Below are positions 57,291 to 64,000 of a stretch of 64,000 nucleotides of DNA, piece after piece. Source of the DNA: Anaerobacterium chartisolvens. GTDB taxonomy: Bacteria > Bacillota > Clostridia > Acetivibrionales > DSM-27016. The notes beneath the pieces were generated by a model that saw only the letters and a list, made by a program, of their open reading frames with translations, was not told the DNA's origin and made no database searches. The stretch lies in the NCBI RefSeq assembly GCF_003337415.1, contig NZ_QPJT01000005.1:124001-188000 (forward strand). Direction: 5' to 3'. Position 1 is the first letter of the stretch. Each line of letters starts with the position of its first letter. A program made the translations under genes and the position numbers.

Positions 57291-58582
57291 AAAAGCCTTT
57301 TGTTAGTACTGAGCAGTTAAAGGAAATAGTAAAAAAATATCCAACACCATTTTATTTGTATGACGAAAAGGGAATACGCGAAAATGCCCGGAGGCTAAAG
57401 GAAGCATTTGCATGGAACAAGGGATTTAAAGAATACTTTGCAGTGAAGGCAACACCAAACCCGTATATATTAAAGGTTCTCAAGGAAGAAAGCTTCGGTG
57501 TTGACTGCTCGTCTTATACGGAGCTTATGATGGCTGAAGCTGTAGGATTTAACGATGATGAAATTATGTTTTCATCAAATGTTACACCCAAAGAGGATTT
57601 TCGGCTTGCACGCAGATTGAACTCAATCATTAATCTTGATGACATTACACATATTGCTCTCTTAGAAAAAATTGCGGGAATCCCTGAAATAATAAGCTGC
57701 CGTTATAATCCCGGAGGGGTGTTTGCAATAGACAATGACATTATGGACACTCCGCAGGAAGCCAAGTATGGCTTCACACGAGAGCAACTGACCGAAGGCT
57801 TTAAAATGCTTATCAATAAAGGGGTAAAGCAATTTGGACTGCATTCATTTTTAGCAAGCAACACAGTTGCAAATGAGTATTATCCTGTTTTGGCAAGAAT
57901 GCTTTTTAAAACCGCAGTAGAGCTTCATAGAGAAACGGGTGCAAATATCACATTTATAAATCTTTCAGGAGGTATTGGCATACCATATCGCCCAGAAGAG
58001 CAGCCAGCGGATATTTACAGGGTGGGGCGGGGAGTCAGGAAGGCTTTTGAAGAGATACTGGTACCAGCCGGTATGGATGATGTAGCAATATACACTGAAT
58101 TGGGAAGGTTTGTGCTTGGACCATATGGCTGCCTTGTTTCAACAGTAATTCATCAAAAGCGTATACATAAAGAATATATTGGATTGGATGCTTGCGCCGC
58201 GAATTTAATGCGTCCGGCAATGTACAAAGCATATCACCATATTACAGTAATGGGCAAGGAGCAAGATGCTTCTGACCATAAATATGACGTAACCGGAGGA
58301 TTGTGTGAAAATAATGATAAATTTGCAATTGATAGAATGCTGCCTAAAATTGATATAGGGGACTTGCTAATTATACATGATACTGGTGCTCATGGATTTG
58401 CTATGGGCTACAATTACAATGGCAAGCTGCGATCTGCTGAAATTTTACTGAAAGAAAATGGTGAGACTGAGCTTATTCGCCGGGCAGAGACACCGGCTGA
58501 CTATTTTGCAACTTTTGATTTTTCTGAACGGTATAAATTTGCAGATATTCAGGAAAGCAAAAGCCAGAGCCAGAAAACTTAA
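57287..58582 (+). CDS. lysA: LysA-family PLP decarboxylase (diaminopimelate decarboxylase-like)
   Basis: 431 residues, alanine-racemase-type fold. PLP lysine is in YFAVKATPNPYIL; other family blocks are FGVDCSSYTELMMAE, NLSGGIGIPY, DACAANLMRPAMY and CENNDKFA. Some differ from classical LysA: the usual HxHIGS block is HSFLASNTV, and CES[GA]D is CENND. The reaction may be decarboxylation of meso-diaminopimelate to lysine, but these differences and the coupling to a TrmB regulator leave room for another D-amino acid or polyamine-type substrate. It begins with an ATGA overlap with the regulator. Confidence 0.8.
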   Translation: MKKPFVSTEQLKEIVKKYPTPFYLYDEKGIRENARRLKEAFAWNKGFKEYFAVKATPNPYILKVLKEESFGVDCSSYTELMMAEAVGFNDDEIMFSSNVTPKEDFRLARRLNSIINLDDITHIALLEKIAGIPEIISCRYNPGGVFAIDNDIMDTPQEAKYGFTREQLTEGFKMLINKGVKQFGLHSFLASNTVANEYYPVLARMLFKTAVELHRETGANITFINLSGGIGIPYRPEEQPADIYRVGRGVRKAFEEILVPAGMDDVAIYTELGRFVLGPYGCLVSTVIHQKRIHKEYIGLDACAANLMRPAMYKAYHHITVMGKEQDASDHKYDVTGGLCENNDKFAIDRMLPKIDIGDLLIIHDTGAHGFAMGYNYNGKLRSAEILLKENGETELIRRAETPADYFATFDFSERYKFADIQESKSQSQKT

Positions 58583-58620
58583 TAATGATATTCCTTTTAA
58601 AACCTGAAATATCTGTACTT

Positions 58621-58649
58621 TTGACTGGGATTGTGGTTATAATTGTAAT
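58621..58649 (+). promoter_or_regulatory. Possible promoter for the SNF2 helicase gene
   Basis: TTGACT (58621-58626), a 17-base spacer, then TGTAAT (58644-58649), 45 bases before the start. The -10 box is imperfect. Confidence 0.45.
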
Positions 58650-58693
58650 AAATTATATTTGTACCAAACCGACAGCCTAAGGGAGGTGCTGCA

Positions 58694-61354
58694 ATGGAGT
58701 ATACGACGCCGAAGCCAAGGGAATTAATTGCCATCATTGAGCCGGACGGGGGATATGCGCTTGATTGGCAATATGTGAATAAGGATGTTGAAGAATATTG
58801 CGCCAAATTCCAACAAAATATATATGACATGTATCTTGCAGATCGTGACATGGCTTTGCTTATGCTGGGTGCAGCGAAAAAAAACGTAGTGCTTCCTGAA
58901 ACGGTGGAGTACCTGTTTAAAGTAGCGTCGGCTTTTGTGAAGTGTCTTTCAAGAAATCCCGATCTGGAGGCCTTGCGTGAAAAGGCAAAGGGGCTGCCGG
59001 AGGATAAAGAGCAGGACGAGCTGCTTGCTGAAGCACCCTTTATAAACGGCGCAGAGTACCTTGACAGGCATTGGATTACATGTGCATGGGACAAGCTGAA
59101 CAAGATTTTTTCCAAAGAAATGAAAAAGCATCAGGGCACTGTGGCGGAATACTTTATCAGCAAAAATCCCGATATTCACTTTGCGGGGAAGGTATATTTC
59201 CATTTGGTAGAAAGCAAAAAGGAGGATTATCCCTTTGCGCTTCTTGCGACGTATGCCGCAGAGCCGTCCGCTGTCGGAAAGGCCAGACATCTGCCCCTAA
59301 AGAATGCGCTGATGGAGTATGGGCAAAACAGCAAAAAATTATTGGAATTGTTATCTACCGTCAATAAGGCGGCTGGACAGAGCCAGTTTATATCGGGCTT
59401 GGTGGAAACAGGTGAAATATTCTATCCCATAGGACTATACCCCGACGAGGCATATACTTTCTTAAAGGAAGTGCCTTTATATGAATCGGCAGGTGTTCTT
59501 TGCAGGATACCCAATTGGTGGAGAAAAAAAGCGGAATCCCTGAAAATGTCTGTGAGCATAGGTGAAAAAGCAGCTTCATTTGTGGGCTTGGACGCACTTG
59601 TGGATTTCAATGTGCATTTGTCCTTGGGAGGAGAAAAAATAACAGTTGAAGAGCTGAACAAGCTTGTATCTGAATCAGAGGGTCTGGCGTTTATTAAAGG
59701 CAAGTGGGTGGAGGTAGATCCCATAAAGCTTCGGGAGACTCTGGCAGCCTACGAACATGCCAAAAGGGAAGCGGAGCGGGGAGAGCTGACTATGATGGAG
59801 GCTATGAGGATGCAGCTTTCGGCAGAAAAGCTCCTTAATATTAAAGATAATATATGTGAGGTTGAGGTCAGCAACGGAGAGTGGCTGGAAACAATTCTGG
59901 CACAGCTTAAAAGTCCTGATAATATCAAAGCTGTGGGGTGTGGAGCCAATTTTAACGCTACGCTCAGGGAGTATCAGCAAAAAGGGCTTGGATGGCTTTA
60001 TACCATGAAAGAGCTTGGGCTGGGAGCATGTCTTGCCGACGACATGGGTCTTGGAAAAACAATACAGGTAATTGCCCTGCTAAACAGCATAAGGATGAAA
60101 AAAGAAGAGAGGGTTCTGCTGGTTGTGCCGGCTTCATTAATCAGCAACTGGACTTCAGAAATTGCAAGATTTGCTCCAATGCTGAAGCACTATGTAATAC
60201 ATCCTCAGGAAAGCAGAATAGTGACCGAAGCTGACGACTCAAGCGGCGGTGTTTATATTACCACTTACGGTATGCTGCTAAGGCTGGAGTGGATAAAACA
60301 AACCGAGTGGGACATAATTGTATTGGATGAGGCACAGGCTATAAAAAATGCCGGAACAAAACAGTCAAAAACCGTAAAACAATTGAAAGCACGGAGCAGA
60401 ATAGCACTGACAGGGACTCCTGTAGAAAACAGGTTATCGGATTTATGGTCTATTTTTGATTTTCTAAATAAAGGGCTTTTGGGAAGCGCAAAGGAATTCA
60501 CCGAGTTTTCCAAGAAACTCAAGGAAAACAGTGAAGGGTATGCAAAACTTAAGCAGATGATATCACCATTCATAATGAGAAGGCTGAAAACTGACAAGAG
60601 CATTATAGCAGACCTGCCTGAAAAAATCGAGATGAAAACCTATTCAACTCTCAGCAAGAGACAAGCCGCGCTGTACAGCTCTATGGTGGACGAGCTTCAA
60701 AGGAAGCTGGAAACTACAGAAGGCATTGAACGGAAAGGGCTTGTGCTGGCAGCACTTACAAAATTCAAGCAGATATGCAATCATCCTGACCAGTACCTTG
60801 GACAGCATACTTATGCCGAGAATGAAAGCGGCAAGTATCAAAGGCTTAGAGAAATTTGTGAAACCATATACGAAAAAAGAGAACGCGTAATTGTGTTTAC
60901 ACAGTTTAAAGAGATTACGGAGCCCATTGCGGCATTTTTAAAAGATGTCTTCCAGCATGAGGGGCTTGTGCTTCATGGGGAGACACCTGTAGCAAAGCGT
61001 AAGGATATTGTTGCAAGGTTTCAGGGGCATGAATATGTGCCGTTTATGGTACTATCCATTAAAGCGGGAGGCGTAGGCTTGAATCTTACGGCGGCAAATC
61101 ATGTAATACACTTTGACCGCTGGTGGAATCCGGCTGTTGAAAATCAGGCTACGGACAGGGCGTTCAGGATAGGCCAAAGAAAAAATGTGCTTGTGCATAA
61201 ATTTATTACCAAGGGGACAGTGGAAGAGAAAATTGACAGGATGATAGAGGAAAAGATAAAAATAACAAGTGAAATTATGCCTGATATGAACGAAAGATGG
61301 ATTACCGAAATGGATAGCAGACAGTTGATGGATTTATTCAGACTAACAGTATAA
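58694..61354 (+). CDS. SNF2-family DEAD/DEAH-box helicase
   Basis: 886 residues after an AAGGGAGGTG site. An N-terminal region of about 400 residues with no recognised motif precedes the SNF2 ATPase: LREYQQKGLGWLYTMKELG, motif I DDMGLGKTIQV, motif II LDEAQAIKN, motif III ALTGTPVENRLSDLWSIF. The second RecA lobe has VFTQFKEITEPI, KAGGVGLNLTAANHVIH and QATDRAFRIGQRKNV. It should remodel DNA-protein complexes. It is followed 44 bases later by a SWIM-type zinc-finger protein, a pairing often seen in bacteria, so the two probably work together. Confidence 0.92.
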   Translation: MEYTTPKPRELIAIIEPDGGYALDWQYVNKDVEEYCAKFQQNIYDMYLADRDMALLMLGAAKKNVVLPETVEYLFKVASAFVKCLSRNPDLEALREKAKGLPEDKEQDELLAEAPFINGAEYLDRHWITCAWDKLNKIFSKEMKKHQGTVAEYFISKNPDIHFAGKVYFHLVESKKEDYPFALLATYAAEPSAVGKARHLPLKNALMEYGQNSKKLLELLSTVNKAAGQSQFISGLVETGEIFYPIGLYPDEAYTFLKEVPLYESAGVLCRIPNWWRKKAESLKMSVSIGEKAASFVGLDALVDFNVHLSLGGEKITVEELNKLVSESEGLAFIKGKWVEVDPIKLRETLAAYEHAKREAERGELTMMEAMRMQLSAEKLLNIKDNICEVEVSNGEWLETILAQLKSPDNIKAVGCGANFNATLREYQQKGLGWLYTMKELGLGACLADDMGLGKTIQVIALLNSIRMKKEERVLLVVPASLISNWTSEIARFAPMLKHYVIHPQESRIVTEADDSSGGVYITTYGMLLRLEWIKQTEWDIIVLDEAQAIKNAGTKQSKTVKQLKARSRIALTGTPVENRLSDLWSIFDFLNKGLLGSAKEFTEFSKKLKENSEGYAKLKQMISPFIMRRLKTDKSIIADLPEKIEMKTYSTLSKRQAALYSSMVDELQRKLETTEGIERKGLVLAALTKFKQICNHPDQYLGQHTYAENESGKYQRLREICETIYEKRERVIVFTQFKEITEPIAAFLKDVFQHEGLVLHGETPVAKRKDIVARFQGHEYVPFMVLSIKAGGVGLNLTAANHVIHFDRWWNPAVENQATDRAFRIGQRKNVLVHKFITKGTVEEKIDRMIEEKIKITSEIMPDMNERWITEMDSRQLMDLFRLTV

Positions 61355-61398
61355 CCATGTATAATAGTTAGAATTCTACAGATAGGTAGGTGGAGCAT

Positions 61399-62184
61399 AT
61401 GCCATTTTATGGGTTCCCTGAATATGTACCTGTGGCAGAAAAAAAGAGAAAGGCCCAGAAAGCTGTTGAGAAGCTCAAGAAAAAGAACCCGGATATTTCA
61501 CCGGTAGTGATACAGGGAAGGAAGCTTGCCGTTACATGGTGGGGAAAGGCATGGAATGACAATTTAGAGAGCTATTCAGATTATGAAAACCGTATTGACA
61601 GGGGACGCAGCTATGTACGCAACGGTGCGGTTCTTGACTTAAAGATTGAAAAAGGCACGGTAATTGCATTGGTGCAGGGAAGCTCCTCTAAGCCCTATAA
61701 AGTTGAGATAGGGATTGCTAAGATTAAGAATGAAGCATGGGAAAAGATAAAAAAGTCATGTGAAGGCAAGATAGAATCATTGCAGGAGCTGATCGATGGG
61801 AAGTTTCCCAAGGCGTTATCTGAGCTGTTCACTGCAAAGGGAAGCGGTTTGTTTCCTTCGCCGAAGGAAACAAGCTTGAGCTGCAGTTGCCCTGACTGGG
61901 CTGTCATGTGCAAGCATGTGGCCGCTGTGCTGTATGGAATTGGAGCGAGGCTTGATGAGAATCCCGCGTTGTTCTTTACTTTAAGAAACGTAAACATAGA
62001 AGAGCTAATTACCGAAGCTATCAAAGGAAAAACAAGGGACATGCTGGGTAGAACAGGGGCGAAGAGCCGGCGCATTTTAGAAGATGCAGATCTAGGAGCC
62101 ATGTTCGGAGTGGAAATGGATAGTACCGGCCCTGCTCAGGATGTGAAAGAACAAAAGAAAAGAGGAAGGAAGAAAAAAGAATAG
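61399..62184 (+). CDS. SWIM zinc-finger protein, partner of the SNF2 helicase
   Basis: 261 residues; the ATG at 61399 has GGTGGAG just upstream, and a GTG at 61390 would overlap that site. The SWIM signature (CSCPDWAVMCKHVAAVLY) is complete. The N-terminal part (LAVTWWGKAWNDNLESYSDY) is typical of the family found next to SNF2 helicases, and the C-terminus is a basic tail (KEQKKRGRKKKE). SWIM domains bind DNA or protein; the exact role is not known. Confidence 0.88.
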   Translation: MPFYGFPEYVPVAEKKRKAQKAVEKLKKKNPDISPVVIQGRKLAVTWWGKAWNDNLESYSDYENRIDRGRSYVRNGAVLDLKIEKGTVIALVQGSSSKPYKVEIGIAKIKNEAWEKIKKSCEGKIESLQELIDGKFPKALSELFTAKGSGLFPSPKETSLSCSCPDWAVMCKHVAAVLYGIGARLDENPALFFTLRNVNIEELITEAIKGKTRDMLGRTGAKSRRILEDADLGAMFGVEMDSTGPAQDVKEQKKRGRKKKE

Positions 62185-62209
62185 CAGATAAAAATAAAAT
62201 CCACACTAT

Positions 62210-62237
62210 GTGACATCCCACCACTTTATGGTATAAT
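62210..62237 (+). promoter_or_regulatory. Promoter for the two-component system
   Basis: GTGACA (62210-62215), a 16-base spacer, then a perfect TATAAT (62232-62237), 56 bases before the chosen response regulator start. Confidence 0.65.
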
Positions 62238-62292
62238 AGTAATGCGATTGCATATTTAAATGGCTTACAGACCGGGTTTTCGGAGGGTCGAT

Positions 62293-62949
62293 GTGATTAG
62301 GATTGTTATAGCGGAAGACGACCAGCTTATCCGTGAGGCACTGAAATTGACGGTTGAGCAGGATGAGGCTATTGAAGTGGTTGGCTGCGCCTCTAACGGC
62401 TTGCAGGCTTTTGAGCTTTGCGGCAGGCTGCTGCCTGATGTGGTATTGATGGACTTTTCAATGCCTGAATGTGACGGCGTTGAGGGAACCAGATTGATTA
62501 AAAGTAAATATGATATAAAGGTGATTATATTAACAATCAGCTTTGAAAGTGATACAGTGTCAAAGGCTTTGGACAGCGGGGCTGACGGGTACATTTTAAA
62601 GGATGTTCGGCCCGGAGAGCTGATTCAGATGATTAAAAGCACTGTGATGGGGCTGAGAGCCGTTCACAGCAATGTTTTAAGCAAAATGATAAAGCACGGT
62701 ACCGGGTATACTGAAAGCAGCCCGCCCACACATGAAAGTGAAGAGAGACTCTTAACAATACGCCTTACCGGAAGGGAAAAAAGCGTGCTCCAGCGGATTG
62801 TATGCGGAAGGAGCAATAAGGAAATTGCGGCAGATCTTTTACTCTCTGAAGGAAGGGTCAGGAACATCATAACCAATATGCTCAAAAAGCTTGATCTGGG
62901 AGACAGGACACAGCTTGCAATATATGCTTTTAAAAATAATATTGTATAA
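62293..62949 (+). CDS. NarL/FixJ-family response regulator
   Basis: 218 residues from a GTG at 62293, preceded by GGAGGG; the longer frame starting at 62260 has no site. Receiver domain: RIVIAEDDQLIREAL with the acidic pair, phospho-acceptor Asp54 in VLMDFSMPECDG, the T of ILTIS and the K of ILKD. The C-terminal LuxR-type helix-turn-helix reads LTGREKSVLQRIVCGRSNKEIAADL. It is followed 23 bases later by its cognate kinase. Targets are unknown. Confidence 0.92.
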   Translation: MIRIVIAEDDQLIREALKLTVEQDEAIEVVGCASNGLQAFELCGRLLPDVVLMDFSMPECDGVEGTRLIKSKYDIKVIILTISFESDTVSKALDSGADGYILKDVRPGELIQMIKSTVMGLRAVHSNVLSKMIKHGTGYTESSPPTHESEERLLTIRLTGREKSVLQRIVCGRSNKEIAADLLLSEGRVRNIITNMLKKLDLGDRTQLAIYAFKNNIV

Positions 62950-62972
62950 TATGCTCACATGGGGTTGATAGC

Positions 62973-64000
62973 GTGACGGGATATGGGAACGTATACCAGA
63001 TATACACAGGTGTTCTTATGAACAGCATTCAGGCACTGCTGGTGTTATTCCTGTTTTCCTTTATGGTCTTTAAACAGAAGCTGGTTTTGCAGCATTTGCT
63101 GTACTCCTTTATTTTAGGCATCCTGTGCAGCCTCTTAGAAAGCTTGTCCCATCTGCTCTTTGCGCCGGTAAACATGTCTATAAGCACTATTTTAACTGCC
63201 GCTCTCTACTTTGCCGTTTTTAAATTGGTTTATCGCTTCAGTATATTGAAGTGCTTCATATCTATGTTTTTTACAATGGTGTTGTTTATTATAGCCAGCC
63301 TTGGCACAGCGGCAATATTATCTATTCTTGACATAGGCAGGATGTTTTCCGATATTAGGGTATATGTAACGGCGTGCCTTCTGACCTTTTCCTTATACAT
63401 TATTGAATTGCTGATAATAAGGTTTTTCAGGCTCGTTTCCAAATTTCCGCCGGCTGTAAGAAGGAGTATTTTTATTTCCAATATAGCCTTTCTATCTGTT
63501 ACCGTTTTAATCATTATTTGTAATATGAATTACTATGTTTATATGTCCGGGACTGAAAACAAGTGGATACTTATTGCCAATTGTACAGCTTTTCTATATA
63601 TGGTTTATGCCAATGTAAGCTCAGGCTTAAGCCTGCTGAAATATAAAAAGCTCATGGAGCAACACTTAGATACCGTGGCTGAGCTGGCGGCAGCCAAAGA
63701 GAGAAACCGTTTTGCGAGGGATGCCCATGACACAATAGGGCATACAATGTCTAGGATTATAGCCTTGCTTGAAAAGTGCCGTATTTCGTTTAAAAATGCC
63801 GGTAAAGAGTCGGAAATGATTACGGAAGCGGCGGATTACGCAAGAGAAGGCCTTCGGGAAATCAGGAGATCCATTGCCGGACTGATCCCGGAAAGTCTGG
63901 AGTGTGAAGATCTTGAGGCTGCATTGAGGGAGCTGTTTTCAGGCTTTAGATCATCGGGTATAAACATTGATTTTACAATGCAGGGGAGGTTTACAGGCAG
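62973..64000 (+). CDS. Sensor histidine kinase, DesK/NarX-type, 3'-truncated by the window edge
   Basis: At least 342 residues, running off the right edge. The GTG at 62973 follows GGGGTTGATA; an ATG at 63018 is a weaker alternative. The first 220 residues are about six hydrophobic segments (SIQALLVLFLFSFMVF, FISMFFTMVLFIIASL, NIAFLSVTVLIIIC and others), so it is a membrane sensor with little extracellular domain. The phospho-acceptor is His252 in RFARDAHDTIGHTMSRII (HisKA_3 type), followed by AREGLREIRRSIAGL. The ATP-binding domain lies beyond the window. It pairs with the upstream NarL-type regulator. Confidence 0.85.
   Translation, partial: MTGYGNVYQIYTGVLMNSIQALLVLFLFSFMVFKQKLVLQHLLYSFILGILCSLLESLSHLLFAPVNMSISTILTAALYFAVFKLVYRFSILKCFISMFFTMVLFIIASLGTAAILSILDIGRMFSDIRVYVTACLLTFSLYIIELLIIRFFRLVSKFPPAVRRSIFISNIAFLSVTVLIIICNMNYYVYMSGTENKWILIANCTAFLYMVYANVSSGLSLLKYKKLMEQHLDTVAELAAAKERNRFARDAHDTIGHTMSRIIALLEKCRISFKNAGKESEMITEAADYAREGLREIRRSIAGLIPESLECEDLEAALRELFSGFRSSGINIDFTMQGRFTG

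Noticed and set aside
1-64000. tRNA, rRNA or CRISPR arrays
   Set aside because: Scanning by eye found no cloverleaf-like CCA-proximal sequences, rRNA core motifs or regularly spaced repeats; a covariance-model search would be more reliable.

Overview
The window looks like chromosome from a low-GC, anaerobic member of the Clostridia, possibly a Ruminiclostridium or Clostridium relative; the genus is a guess from style. Supporting signs are AT-rich intergenic DNA, strong AGGAGG ribosome binding sites, several TTG and GTG starts, a biotin operon with a Gram-positive BirA-type operator, and four apparently cobalamin-dependent radical SAM enzymes, which favour anoxic life.

Positions 1-42180 are most of a large hybrid polyketide / nonribosomal peptide cluster, all on the + strand and cut by the left edge. 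In order it encodes: a PKS-NRPS protein (KS end-AT-ACP-Cy-A(Cys)-Ox-PCP), a PKS module (KS-AT-KR-ACP), a trimodular NRPS (TubC docking domain, Cy-A(Cys)-PCP, Cy-A-Ox-PCP, C-A(aromatic)-PCP), a PhpK-like radical SAM protein, a UvrA-like protein fused to a dead transglutaminase-like domain, two single-module NRPSs (the last with a decayed adenylation domain), two more PhpK-like radical SAM proteins, a fourth B12/radical SAM enzyme, a small cysteine-cluster protein, and an extender-unit cassette. The cassette is a 3-hydroxyacyl-CoA-dehydrogenase-like enzyme, a discrete ACP and a synthetase-like amino acid:carrier-protein ligase. Together these suggest a multi-thiazole, radically methylated product that uses an aminomalonyl-type unit and targets DNA. 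The logic resembles bleomycin, zwittermicin and colibactin, but the combination is not one I recognise. No thioesterase, phosphopantetheinyl transferase or dedicated exporter is visible.

A strong terminator at 42571-42610 closes the cluster. Positions 42600-45500 are a mobile-element graveyard: a degraded IS630-type transposase (one frameshift, two nonsense codons) and a group II intron reverse transcriptase with no recognisable ribozyme. Positions 45500-48650 hold unrelated accessory genes: a DUF4143 ATPase, a GNAT acetyltransferase, a NimA-like flavoprotein, a GNAT remnant and a GrpB-like protein.

Positions 48800-56435 are a complete biotin locus. bioF, a bioH-like esterase gene, bioC, bioB, bioD and bioA lie on the + strand, and a dedicated ACP and FabF lie on the - strand. 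The two arms diverge from one region where a single BirA-type operator overlaps the -35 boxes of both promoters. This fits the BioC/BioH route, in which methylated malonyl-ACP is elongated by fatty acid enzymes to pimeloyl-ACP.

Positions 56500-64000 carry a TrmB-family regulator coupled to a LysA-like decarboxylase, an SNF2 helicase next to a SWIM zinc-finger protein, and a NarL-type response regulator with its histidine kinase, which is cut by the right edge. I saw no rRNA, tRNA or CRISPR array.
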